A DNA stretch of 64,000 bases from Humulus lupulus (taxonomy: Eukaryota; Streptophyta; Magnoliopsida; Rosales; Cannabaceae): assembly GCF_963169125.1 (NCBI RefSeq), contig NC_084802.1:112596903-112660902 (forward strand). Direction: 5' to 3'. This document shows, in pieces, positions 32,839-44,773 of this stretch (the first letter of the stretch is position 1; the number at the start of each line of letters is the position of its first letter). The notes beneath the pieces were generated by a model. The model saw only the letters and a list, made by a program, of their open reading frames with translations, searched no databases and had not been told where the DNA came from. A program made the position numbers and the translations under genes.

Positions 32839-33780
32839 ATGTCAGATGTTACCCAAGAATCCACTCCAGCCATTCCTAATATTGTTGAATCCTCTAAAAT
32901 TACCCCTGAATCTCACCCAGTTCAGATCACCACCATTCGACTTAATGGTGAATTTTTTTTGAGATGGTCTCAATCAATTCGGATGTACATGCGAGGACGT
33001 GGGAAGATGGGCTACCTAATGGGAGAGAAGAAGACTCCCAAGGAGGATGATCCGACGTACGCTGCCTGGGACGCAGAGAACTCTATGGTGATGACTTGGC
33101 TTGTTAACTCTATGGAAGAAGACATCAACTCCAACTACATGTGTTGCCCAACTGCTAAGGAACTCCGGGACAATGTAAATCAGATGTATTCTGACTTGGA
33201 GAATCAATCTCAGATTTTTGAGTTGAATCTCAAACTCAGTGACATAAAGCAAGGTGAGGATACTAATACTAAATATTTCACTTCTCTTAAAAGAATATGG
33301 CAGGATCTTGATCTCTTTGATACTTATGAATGGAAATCTACTGAGGATGGACGACATCATAAGAAAACTGTTGAGAATAATTGGATCTACAAGTTCTTGG
33401 TTGGCCTTAATGTCGAGTTTGATGAGGTAAGGGGGAGAATTATTGGTAGATCACCGCTGCCTCCTATTAGTGAGGTGTTCGCTGAGGTGAGAAGGAAAGA
33501 AAGTCGAAGGAACGTTATGTTGGGAAAGAAGGCTGCTGGAACTATTGTTGAGGGATCAGCCTTGGCTTCCAATATGGGAGCAAGAAGCTCTAAACCTGCC
33601 TAGAACAAATTTGATGAGAAACCACGGGTGTGGTGCGACTTTTGTAACAAACCTCGCAATACTCGTGAGACTTGCTGGCAGATTCATGGAAAACCAGCAA
33701 ACTAGAAGAGCATATTTGGGCGTGGACGTGGAGCACCTACAACAAATGAAGCTGAAACCAGCCCCTTTACCAAAGAGCAA
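32839..33780 (+). pseudogene. gag of copia B
   Basis: ATG at 32839 (MSDVTQESTPAIPN) follows 46 bases after the PBS. The capsid domain shows RLNGEFFLRWSQSIRMYMRG, KELRDNVNQMYSDLENQSQI, LKRIWQDLDLFDTYEW and YKFLVGLNVEFDEVRGRI (UBN2-type copia gag). TAG at 33601-33603 and 33703-33705 interrupt an otherwise continuous frame into protease. Between them lies the knuckle WCDFCNKPRNTRETCWQIHG, in which the usual CCHC His (CxxCxxxxH) is Asn. Both stops fit CAG to TAG changes. The N-terminal ATG is credible, and two upstream codons in frame with 32779 belong to the PBS region. Confidence 0.85.
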
Positions 33781-34922
33781 ATGGAGCATCTTCAAACATT
33801 ACTGAAATCCACTCTGCAACCCTCTGGTATTTATGTTGCTTCTGTGGCACATACAGGTAATGAAAAACATGCTCTCCATTCTTTTCTTTCAATATCTACT
33901 CTGTGGATAATTGATTCTGGAGCCTCTGACCATATGACCAATTCCTCACATATATTTAAATCCTATAAACCTTGTTCAGGTACCAGTAAATTTAGGATAG
34001 CTAATGGTAGTTTATCACCAATTGCAGGGAAAGGTTTAATTAAAATATCTGAGGGAATAGATCTTAAATCTGTTCTCCATGTTCCCCAACTTCATAGTAA
34101 TCTCTTGTCTGTTAGTAAATTATCCAGAGATTCTAATTGTTGTGTTATTTTCTTTGAATCTCATTGTATTTTTCAGGACCGGAGCTCGGGGAAGACGATT
34201 GGCAGTGCTAGGATGAGTAATGGTCTCTACTATTTTGAGGATATTCTATCTAATAATAAAATCGCTCAAGGACTTAGTAGTATCAGTTCTTTTACTGTTT
34301 ATGATCAAATAATGAGTTGGCACTATAGATTGGGCCATCCTAGTTTCTCTTATTTAAAACGTTTGTTTCCTGGTTTATTTAAGAAATTAAATCCATTATC
34401 CTTTCATTGTGATAGTTGTTTACTGGCCAAGACTCAACGTAAATCTTATATCCAAAAATCTTATTATCCTTCTAAACCATTTTACCTTTTTCATAGTGAT
34501 GTTTGGGGACCTTCTAAGGTCACCACAATTTCTGGTAACAAATGGTTTGTTACGTTTATAGAAGACCATACTCGTCTTTGTTGGGTTTACCTAATGGAAG
34601 AAAAATCTGAAGTGGCAAAATTTTTTACCGATTTTTATTCTATGATTGAAACCCAAGTTCAAACTAAAATCAGCATTTTAAGATCTGATAATGGTACAGA
34701 ATATTTTAATAAAATTCTGGGCAGTTTTTTAAGTGGAAAAGGCATATTATATCAATCTTCATGTCCTGACATGCCTGAACAAAATGGCTTAGCTGAACGC
34801 AAAAATAAACATTTGTTAGAAGTTGATAGGACTATGATGTTTTACATGAATATGCCTAAATATTTGTGGGGAGATGCTGTACTTACTGCCTCTTATTTGA
34901 TTAATAGAATGCCTACTCATGT
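33781..34922 (+). pseudogene. pol of copia B, part 1: protease and integrase
   Basis: It is open throughout. Protease is LWIIDSGASDHMTNSSHIF (about 33900, DSG intact). GAG-pre-integrase is WHYRLGHPSFSYLKRLFP with FHCDSCLLAKTQRKSY (HHCC zinc site). Integrase has FHSDVWGPSKVT (first Asp), ILRSDNGTEYFNKIL (second Asp) and PEQNGLAERKNKHLLE (Glu), so the DDE set is complete. The frame is cut at 34922 by solo LTR 4, after the conserved INRMPTHV, and resumes at 37279. Confidence 0.9.
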
Positions 34923-37273
34923 TGTAATGCCCTAGATAGCCAAGACCGTTACACTGAGTGTTTATAAAGTGCTAGACTTGCTAATCAAGTCATTTAATTA
35001 AAAATGTGCTATTGAAAATATAAAGGAACTAGGGTTAAAATGTTTTGGTTTCAAAAGTCACATTTTTCATTAAGAAACGTTAGTTACAACAACAAGCCAT
35101 ATTAAGGCAAAACAGACAGTTAAGCAATCCCTGTCCTGATCCACTCCTCGACCATGGTGATCGAACAGCCGTCTATGTACATTCAACCCCGCAGCTCTCC
35201 CCCTTAGGATTGGTCCAACTTTCCCTTGCCTTTACCTGCACCACGTAGCACTCGTGAGCCAAGGCCCAGCAAGAAAACACAACAACAGAGCATAAGCAAT
35301 CAACAGATAAGTCAACATCTCATACTACATCACATAATCTCAACCATATAATCATTCAGTATAATCAAGTAGTCAACATACTAAACATATCCACTCATAT
35401 CATATATCAGATCACAAGAGATAACTAGGGCTAGCGCTCTCAGGCTGCTCCCTCCGTTATTCCATTGACTCTAGCCCGCTTAAACCGAGCTAAGTGAATA
35501 TTAAGCTGTCCTCGGCTACCAGTGGCCAAGTCGCGCCCTATGCGCAAATATTATGTACGACACTCTTAGGCCGCTTTCACATGTCCCATGGCATAATACC
35601 ATCATTGACACGATACAAACATCGGGAACACTTAGTCCCATCACAAACATATAACCGGGTGTAGTTTTCTTACCTTTCAATTTGCTAACTTTGATCACTC
35701 GACTCCTTGAGCACGATCCCCCTCGAGCCCTAGCGCTCAACTAAACAGAACCATAGGCCAAAGTCATCATCAAAACTCAAGTCCAAAACCTAGCCTCGGG
35801 GCCAATCCCGAGGCCTCGGGAAGTCCTAGTTCCACCAAACAAGGTGGTGGAAACAAACCCCAAAACCTTGGTAAAAAACCCTTGCAAATAACCCTAAAAT
35901 CTTCTTCAGGAGGCAAGGTAGCGCTACAGCACTCATGGGAGGGTGCTACAGCGCTACAAACAGAAGAAAAATCCCCTCAGCAAGCTTGGCCTAGCGCTTC
36001 AGCACCCAAAGGCTAGCGCTGTAGCGCTAGTCATAGACAAGCCAACTCCGAGTTTTCCCTTCCTGCGATTTCCTCGAACCAACCTCAACCAAAACTCTTC
36101 CAAATCTTTACCAACCTCAAAAACAACCTTATGACCATACTCCACTCATCCCAAGCACCCCAAATACCTAGAACTTAAGCACATGCATCCCCAAACTCAA
36201 AATTCACCATAGCCACTTCTAGACACTAGAACTCAGCAGAAACCAGTTGAACAACAAAGTTAGAAGCTTAGAATTTATACCTTTGGTGTAATTTCGACCT
36301 CAAGGTGCCTCTAGACTTCCTTGGCTTGCCCTTCCTCAACTCTTGGCTCCAGCTTTCCTAAAATTTCCCCAACAACACATCTTAGATAACTTAGCTAGGA
36401 ACCAAAACCAGAGCTGAAGAAACTTACAGAATTTTACCTCAAGTGTTGATGAATCCTTGCTAAACCCCTGCCAATTCCCCAAACTTAGCTTAGAATCCTT
36501 GATGCTTAGTCTATCCCAGCTCTCCTCTGAGCTTTGCTCCAGAAATCCTCAAGAAACTGATGAAGGAAGCTTAAACCGACCTTAGAAAACTCTCTCTATT
36601 TTTTTCTCTTTATTTTCCTTCCTTTTCCTTCTTTTTCAGACTTCTATACTTCTCTACAATTTCCACTGACATAAAGTCTCAGTAATTCCAATATCTAGAA
36701 AGCCAAATGACCCTAATGCCCTCCCCTTTATTTCTAACCCTTTAATCCACTTAATGGCATTCTAGTCATTTCACCCCAATTCCCGCTAACTCCTCAAGTG
36801 TCTCTAATATTTCCCGCTTAACTCCCGATACCTAATTAATCACAAATAATATTCCTCAATGTCAAGATAGACTCTAGTATATTCACTAAATTCCCATTTA
36901 TACCCCTAAGCTCACCCCGAGCTGGGTATAAATCTCCGCCATGACTTTTTCGCTACTTTGCTCACTAGGATCGTCTCGAGTCACAGATCACAGATATATC
37001 CACATAATAATGTGGTCTCGACAATTATCACATGTATCAATATAGTTATGCCCATAATGGCCAAAATTACGATTGTGCCCTTCTAACCTAATCAGGGCCT
37101 ACATTCGTACTAATACACATAGTCATGCATCTCAAATATTCAAATAGTCATTTAACATGCTTTAAATCATAATCATGCATCTTAATCATTAAAGTCACAC
37201 ATAATTCCCATTATGCCCTCCAGGCACACTAATCAAGGCCCTTAAGCCTTATTAGCAAATTTGGGTCATTACA
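34923..37273 (-). mobile_element. Solo LTR 4 (family Y), perfect TSD CATGT, inside copia B integrase
   Basis: This 2351-bp unit has TGTAATGCCC at 34923 and GGGTCATTACA ending at 37273, flanked by CATGT at 34918-34922 and 37274-37278. It is a minus-strand copy of the solo LTR 3 family. It carries AGCGCT palindromes at about 35918-36030. The only plus-strand open frames are short and unremarkable. Removing it with one TSD copy restores continuity of the integrase region. Confidence 0.9.
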
Positions 37274-39603
37274 CATGTTTTACAGTACACAACTCCTTTA
37301 TCTTATTTCAAAAAAGGTTTTCCTAGTTCTCGGGTTTATACTGAATTACCCTTAAAAAAAAAATTGTTGTACTACTTATGTACACATTCCTAAAATGTCT
37401 AGGTCTAAATTTGAACCAAGAGCTGAAAAATGTGTTTTTCTTGGGTATCCCCCTAATAAAAAAGGATATAAGTGTTTCAATCCTCTTACAATTTTTTTTT
37501 TATATTTCAATGGATGTTTCTTTCTTGGAAACTACTCCATATTTTCTGAAAAATTTAATTCAGGGGGAGAATTTAGAAGAATCAAATTTTTGGGAACTTG
37601 TTCCTTTACAGAATATTATATTGGATGCTTCTCCTTCTCTTAAAGATGTTCAAACTATTGAAACTGAATATGAAATTGGTCTGTCAGATAAAGAAATACT
37701 ACGATTGATTAAAAATCATCAAAATCTTGAGCCTGTGGTTTATACTAGAAAGAATGTCATTGAAAGAAATAAAGACCAGCAGCTCATCTCAGAACCTGAT
37801 CAATCTGAAGCCCCGAGTGATGGTCATCTGAATACTCCAGGTAACAATTCTCATTCTATTCATCCTTTGCCTCCAAGTGTTACTAATCCTGAATCCGAAC
37901 CTTCTATAGAAATAACACCAAGAAACATTAACTCAGATCTGCACCTTCCTATTGCCATTAGAAAAGGGACCCGAGCCTGTACTAAATACCCTATTGCCAA
38001 ATATATTTCATATAACCAACTGTCTGAAACTCATAGAGCACTTACCATAAATATTTCAGACCTTGTTGTGCCTAGAAACATACAGGAAGCACTAGAGGAA
38101 TCAACTTGGAAATTAGCAGTGTTTGAAGAAATGAATGCCTTAAAAAAGAATGATACTTGGGAGATGGTTGAGCTACCTGAGAAGAAAAAAGTTGTAGGCT
38201 GCAAGTGGGTTTTTACAGTAAAAACCAAAGCTGATGGGAGTATTGAGAGATATAAAGCTTGGCTTGTTGCAAAAGGCTTAACTCAAACCTATGGGATAGA
38301 TTACCAAGAAACGTTTGCTCCTGTAGCAAAAATAAACTCTATCCGAGTGCTTCTTTCCCTTGTAGTGAACTCTAATTGGCTGTTACATCAATTAGATGTA
38401 AAAAATGCATTTCTTAATGGAGATCTGGAAGAAGAGGTATTTATGAGTCCTCCTCCTGGCTTTGAGAAGAGTTTTGAAGGGGGAAAAGTGTGCAAACTGA
38501 AGAAGTCCTTGTACGGACTTAAACAGTCTCCAAGAGCATGGTTCGAGCGTTTTGGAAAGGTGATAAAACAAAATTTATACACTCAAAGTCAAGCTGAACA
38601 TACTATGTTTTATAAACATTCAAAGGAAGGTAAAGTTGCTATCTTAATTGTTTACGTAGATGATATTGTTCTAACATGGAGTGATCATTGTGAACTAGAA
38701 GCTCTAAAGAAGAAGTTGGCTGAAGAATTTGAAATCAAGGACTTGGGTGCATTAAAATACTTTCTTGGAATGGAGTTTGCTAGGTCCAAAGAAGGTATCT
38801 TTGTAAATCAGCGTAAATATGTCCTTGATCTTCTGAATGAGACTGGTTTGTTGGGGTGTAAGCCCGCTGAAACACCGGTTGAACCACACGAAAAATTACA
38901 ACCCGCTCAAGAGTAGAATGTAAAGGACAGAGAGTGCTATCAAAGGCCGGTTGGAAGACTGATTTATCTATCTCACACACGTCCAGATATAGCATTCGCA
39001 GTGAGTATGATAAGTCAGTTCATGCACTCACCTGGACCGAAACACTTCAAAGTTGTTTACAAAATTTTGAGATACTTAAAGGGAACACCTAGGAAAGGAC
39101 TCATGTTCAAACCACGGGGCCATCTACAAATTGAGACTTATACAGATGCGGATTGGGTTGGTAGTGTAGTGGATATAAGGTCTACCTCAGGCTATTGTTC
39201 CTTTGTTGGAGGTAACTTAGTTACATGGAGAAGTAAAAAGCAGAGTGTGGTTGCTAGAAGTAGTGCTGAAGCAGAATTTCGAGCTGTTGCTCAAGGCATT
39301 TGTGAGATCTTGTGGATAAGAAGGCTACTTGAAGAATTGAAGGTATCACAGTCATCTCCTATGAATTTGTATTGTGATAAAGGCTGCTATCTCAATTTCA
39401 CACAATCCAGTTTTGCATGATCGTACAAAACATGTAGAAGTGGACAAGCATTTTATTAAGGAGATAATAGAGGATGGTTCAGTGTGTATGACTTATATTC
39501 CTACTGAACAACAAGTAGCTGATGTATTCACAAAGGGATTGTTTAAAAAACAGTTTGATTTTTTGAATAGCAAGCTGACTATGGAGGATATTTTTAAACC
39601 AGC
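37274..39603 (+). pseudogene. pol of copia B, part 2: integrase end, RT and RNase H
   Basis: The integrase C-terminus appears as KFEPRAEKCVFLGYPPNKKG (about 37400). A frameshift in a poly-T tract (about 37488-37500) moves to SMDVSFLETTPYF. RT: CKWVFTVKTKADGSIERYKA, LHQLDVKNAFLNGDLEEEVF, KSLYGLKQSPRAWFERFGK, ILIVYVDDIVL (YVDD intact, about 38650) and LGALKYFLGMEFARSKEG. TAG at 38914-38916 precedes RNase [39 protein letters not shown] and [21 protein letters not shown] two-base deletion near 39378 shifts the frame after LYCD, and the rest ([20 protein letters not shown]) runs to TGA at 39605-39607. Only a few lesions, so it was recently active. Confidence 0.9.
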
Positions 39604-39614
39604 TTGAGGGGGAG
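39604..39614 (+). other. 3' polypurine tract of copia B
   Basis: TTGAGGGGGAG abuts the 3' LTR start TGTGGGAAAATC at 39615. It overlaps the end of pol. Confidence 0.75.
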
Positions 39615-39697
39615 TGTGGGAAAATCAAACTGTTTTTAGGAACATTCCTAACTTAGAATGATTCTTGTAAGGCTGTTAAATATTCAAATATTTGACA
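39615..39697 (+). repeat. 3' LTR of copia B, first part
   Basis: TGTGGGAAAATCAAACTGTT matches the 5' LTR with few differences. It is interrupted at TTTGACA by copia C, whose TSD is TGACA (39693-39697), and resumes at 49757. Confidence 0.86.
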
Positions 39698-41586
39698 TGT
39701 TGGGGTTTTATGCCCAAATTAAAACCCAAATTCTTTGTAATCTCATTTTATTATCAATAAAAGAATAGAAATCATTTTTTGACTTGGTTAATCACTTTGC
39801 TCACATGTTTTATTTTCATGATTATTTGTTTAATGTAAACTTCTATTAAATCCCGAGCATATAGCTAATCTTATTTATAGTGACGTAATCACAGTGGAAT
39901 ATAAATATGATTATATGTTCAAAATAAGTTAGTCCTAAGATTAGTCAGTGCACTGGATTTACACTGACTTGCCAATCTACGATATGATCTACTTACACAT
40001 TACAGTGTTATGTTCTTTCCAGAACATTAGCAAAGTAGATAAGATTGGATGTATTTGTTACATCAGATAGGACCGATATTGACAGTTGATAAGATAAGTA
40101 AACATACCGTTATTATCTATTCTACTCATATCATATAGTTCACCATAGGTTAATTCAATCTCAATTCTGAGTGGTTAGTATTCTAACTGATTGTATTATT
40201 TGAGTTCTTTGACTTGTTCGTTACCAGCTTACCCTACGGACTAGCCCATACTTACATCTTGGGAACTCGGTAGTATAATTGAGTGGGAGTGTTAATCATA
40301 GATATGAACATCTATAGCTTCTGATGAAGAAGTGAAACGATGGTTTCCTTTTAGTTTGGTTCAAGGTGATAAATGATAGAGATCTCATTTCAGTAATTAA
40401 ATTAGTTTACTGTAATATCATTTACAAGGAACTAAGTGTTTTAAGGATAAAATACAATGAGGGGTAAAACGGTATTTTAGTCCTGTCTCATTGTAGACCG
40501 TCTATAGAGGATTGAGTGACAATTATGGTTGTAACAATGGATAATTAATAGCTTGTCTATATTTGTTATAGAGCGTTCTATGAATTCAAGAGTGCAATTC
40601 CAAGTCTATAGTGGAGTCACGAGGAATTAATAAGTTAGTAAATTTATTTGTTAGATTTATGATAACTTATTGGAGCTTGATTTCATAGGCCCATGGTCCC
40701 CATTGTACCTTGGATAAAATCATCTAGATAGTCTCAATTAATTGATTCAATCATGAATTAGAATTATCAAAGTTGACCAGGTCAAGTTTGGATAGTTTCA
40801 CAGAGTTGTGTAATTTTAAGAAGAAAAGAGAAATTATGGCAGATTTATTAATTTAGATACTAATTTATCTTAATTATTTAATAAAGAATTATTAATTAAG
40901 ATAAATTGGTATCTAAATTAATAAATAAATTTAAATCAATGTTCAAATTATAAATAATTAATTTGATAAAGGATTTAAATAATTATTTAATTAATTAAAT
41001 CAATAGAAAATAATACAGGCCTTGATTTTAAGTCCAATGGGCTTATAATCAAATGGGAAATTTCACGGGCCTATAGCCCATGATAATTTCGACCTAGAGC
41101 TTCAAAATGCCTGTTATTTTATTGATTTTTTAATTAAATTAAATTGCCTAATTGAGTCTATAAAATGAGTGCTTAGTAAGAAGCTTGATAAGTCACAAGT
41201 CAGATTTTCTGATAGTTTTAGATTCTCTCTAAACACAAGTCCTTTTCTAAGCCACTTTGTTATTTTCTCTTCTTCTCTTTATATCTATCTCATGTGTTGA
41301 GAATTGCCCACACTAGTCTAGGTGGTTCTAAGGATACATTGGAAGATTGTGAAGAAAATAGAAGATAGGTTCAGTTTCTTGATAATACTCTGCGACAGAG
41401 AGGAAACAAGAGTTAGAGAAACTGAAGGAATGACTCTTTAATTCTGTTGCATATATTGTAAGTATTCTATTCTTTGTTTCTCTTGAATTCAATTTTAGAA
41501 ACATGTTTTAGGCTATGTCGTATTAATTTGTTTAATATTAGATATACATGAAAATAAATAAAGATCTTGTATAAGCTAATCCAACA
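39698..41586 (+). repeat. 5' LTR of copia C (1889 bp)
   Basis: It runs from TGTTGGGGTTTTATGCCC to TAATCCAACA. TATA box CTATAAAATG at 41158-41167. It contains an inverted duplication at 40843-40926 that the 3' LTR lacks. Confidence 0.92.
40843..40926. repeat. 34-bp inverted repeat private to the copia C 5' LTR
   Basis: The left arm 40843-40876 and right arm 40893-40926 are reverse complements with one mismatch and a 16-nt spacer. The 3' LTR (around 49063-49100) has only the right-arm sequence. The left arm and spacer are therefore an insertion templated from the neighbouring DNA. Confidence 0.85.
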
Positions 41587-41588
41587 AC

Positions 41589-41601
41589 TGGCCTCAGAGC
41601 C
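41589..41601 (+). other. Primer-binding site of copia C
   Basis: TGGCCTCAGAGCC begins two bases after the LTR. It is the same variant as in copia A and differs from the initiator tRNA-Met site TGGTATCAGAGCC at two adjacent bases. Confidence 0.7.
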
Positions 41602-44095
41602 TTTTGTAATCTCTTTTTTTCATGCATGAACATGTTTAAAATTGGATTATTTGATATGTTTGAATAATTAGATGGTTTTCATGTTTTTATGAGCATATTG
41701 ATTTTATGTGAATTTTTGCAATTTTTAGGTTATTTTGTTGTGTTTTCTATGCTATTAATTTTTATATATGCTTTCTTTTGTGTAAAACATGTTAAAAATT
41801 AATTAGAAAATGGTTTTGGTTTGAAAAATTGCTCAAAATTTTTTTTGGAAAAATTTGGCCTGGCTCCCATGCGCGCGCGCACACCGTGCGCACCAGCGCA
41901 CGTACGCACGCGCACCGCACCCCTCCGTGCACGCGCCCAGCGCGCCACCACCCAGCCCCGCGCGCACGCCTCATGTGCGCACCCCAGCCCCGCGCGCGCG
42001 CCACCACCAGCCAGAGCACACCACGGTGAACAGTACCCAATACGGGTACTGTTCATCCAAAATTTTTTTTTTTTGAAAAATAAAGAAAATTAAAATTGTG
42101 GAAATTTATTATTTATAATCAAAACCTAAAATATCTTTTTTGTTTTATCATTTAATTCTTTTTAAAATAAAGATATTTTTGTTAGTTGGGATTTAAATAA
42201 TTAGATATTTTCTACAAAGATTCAAATTCAAATTTCAAAATAGACTAACAACTTAATTTTAAATCTTTTAATATATTAAAATATTAGAACTATGATATCA
42301 GATATTTAAGATATTTTCATTTAAATTCTCGATATTTTTATTGAATCTTTATTTGAAAATATAAATATCTTTTTATTCTATAGTTTTTAATATTTAAATT
42401 ATTTGAAATTTGAACATTGTTAGTTAGATATTTTTATGGATATTTGAATTTGTTTAACTATTTGAGATATTTTAGGGTTGTTATAACTATTTGTATTTTA
42501 TTATTTTTAAATGGTTAAAATATTAGGTAATAGTTGTAACAACACAAGATATTTTGGAAAATAGTTAAGATATTGATTTTAAAATTTAAAATTGGTTAAA
42601 TTTTTTAAAAATATCATATTTTTTTCAGCCAATTAATAATTTTTTTTTTTAATAAATGGGATTTAAATTAACTTTGGTTAATTGTTGATAAATCCTATTT
42701 AAATTAAATTAATATTTTTTTTTATCATATTAACCTAAAACCAAGTTAATTGTTGATAAATGAAATTTAAATTAACTATTGTTAATTGTTGATAAATTTC
42801 ATTTAAATTGACTTATTTTTTGTAAAAATTTAATTAATTTGAATTTTTTTGATAAATTCTAGATAATTAATTGTGGTATTTTTGCAAATGAAATAAATTG
42901 TGGTATTTTTGCATAAATTCATAGAATTGCTCATATAGTAACATAATTAGGCCCATCCAATTATAACATGTCTGTTTGCACTATATGTGGTATTTTTGCA
43001 ATTTGGCTTAGATGCATATAGTGGCCCATATGTTTGTTAGATATATGGTATTTTGCCAAATAAAATATTCATAAAATGATAGATTTTATTTGGGCCCATT
43101 AGAAAATGTAAAGTTTAAATTCCTCTCTTGTGGGTGATTCCACTTGTGAAGGCCCATTTGCTTTGCATGACTATAATTGGCCTAATCAATTAATAACAAT
43201 TAATAAAACGAAGGTTTAAATTCCTGTCTTTTGGACCTTGTATGGAAGATAGGGGACCTTTGTAGTGGGAACGACATACTGGATCCAGCCCTCCTCCATA
43301 CAAGCCCAATTGTTAAGGCCCATTTACCTGAGTTGGACTTAATTGTATAGGTTCATTATATTAGTTAAACCTAAATATTGATTAGCAACAAATTAATTCT
43401 AAATTAATTGAATTTGTTTCAATGTGACACTTTAGAATTAATAAGAAATTATAGGACTTTGGTTTTAAAAATTTTAATCTGTTTAATTTTTTTTTTGGAA
43501 AACCATAGTCATTAATTTTCTAAAAAATAAATAATAAAAATACTAATTTTAATTTTATAATGAGCTTATTTTAAGAATTTTATTCGATCTCCACCGTTTG
43601 TTTAACATAGTCAATAGCTTAATGGGGCCTCGAGGCGCTTTGATTCGTCCCCCTACGGAAGGTGTTCATTAGTTATTTTGACAAGGTTAGATTTCGAAAT
43701 ATAGATAATTATAAGTCAAATTCTACTAGACTCACCCCTACGGTGACTACTAGGACTAAATCTATGATTATTGAAACCGTGGGTCTAGCCCATAAAATAA
43801 GAGATTTTGTTTTCTTATTTTGATCGAATAGTAGGTTGTTAATAATGGTGTCCATTATTAAATGAGTTTACAACTCTATTTAACTAGTGGTATTTTTGAC
43901 TCTCGCCAACTGGGACAAGGATATCATAGATTAGTTAAAAACCTAAAGAAATAGAGATATGATTGTTTTTGGTATTTTTTCTCATATCTTACATATTTTT
44001 GGTATATGTTGTGCTATTTCTTGAAATTTGTGTGAATATAAGTTTTATTGAGCAAATGTGATGATTTCTATTTTATTAATAATTTGTAGTTTTAA
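41602..44095 (+). other. Long untranslated leader of copia C
   Basis: About 2.5 kb, AT-rich, with stops in all frames, aligned with the copia A leader. It contains the GC-rich island (41865-42054). Overlapping open frames of 66-90 codons on both strands of the island come from the absence of AT-rich stop codons, not from genes. Nothing else is recognisable before gag. Confidence 0.7.
41865..42054 (+). repeat. GC-rich island with Z-DNA-type runs and a perfect hairpin
   Basis: It has dense CGCGCGCGC and GTGCGCACC words in an AT-rich leader. It ends in a perfect hairpin: GAACAGTACCC (42028-42038), loop AATAC, GGGTACTGTTC (42044-42054). The copia A island ends in the same structure with mismatches. 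Confidence 0.85.
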
Positions 44096-44773
44096 GTGTC
44101 TGTGTATACTCCCATCCTTTCTCAACTTTCGATGGAGAAACTCACTAGAAAAAACTTCCTTAATTGGAAGAAAAATATCAACATAAAGTTGATTGGTGAC
44201 AACTCTGAGTTCGTCATGATTGAGGAATCCCTAGAACAAGCATCGTGTCCGCACGTTAGTGATGGCACCATCAATGCTCGTGATGGTACCGTAAATGCTT
44301 GGATAGCACCATCTCTGCACGTTCGTGATGGCACCGTAAATTCTCGGATGGCACCGTGTCTGCATGTTGGTGATCAACTCAACTATGGTCTAACGCAGCT
44401 CATGAATGAGCTTCAGATTATTGAACCTGTCATGGGTGGACCTAGTAAAGGAGGTGAAAATAAGACTACTGATGTTGCTGCACATCTAGCTACGGCTGAA
44501 GCTAACCAAGCTTCGTCTTCGAAAGCTAGAAACAAGAGGAAATGTGGAAAAATAAACAACCCCAAGCCTGCAAAGGCTACAAAGACGAGTGCACAACCAA
44601 GTGCACAGACGCCTAAGGGGAAGAACAAGAAAAACAAGAAAGGTAAAGATAAGTGCTTTCACTGCAAAGAAAAGGGGCATTGGAAACGAGATTGCCCTAA
44701 GTTTCTAGCAGCGAAAAACAAAGGTAATGATTATAGTTCATTTATCTTGGAAACATGTGTGTTTAGAGAATGA
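44096..44773 (+). pseudogene. gag of copia C (start codon lost, central domain deleted)
   Basis: The frame begins at GTG (44096), where copia A has ATG. The next in-frame ATG is at 44132 (MEKLTRKNFL). After the N-terminus comes a tandem block built on HVRDGTVNARMAPS with about three degenerate units, against about two in copia A. A Lys-rich linker and an intact CCHC knuckle CFHCKEKGHWKRDCPKF (about 44653) follow. An extra G near 44758 shifts the frame before protease. Most of the normal capsid domain is absent. Confidence 0.84.

Noticed and set aside
33601..33603. Programmed stop-codon readthrough between gag and pol in copia B
   Set aside because: A second TAG follows 102 bases later in the same frame, and both can arise from CAG by deamination. 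Kept only as something to exclude.
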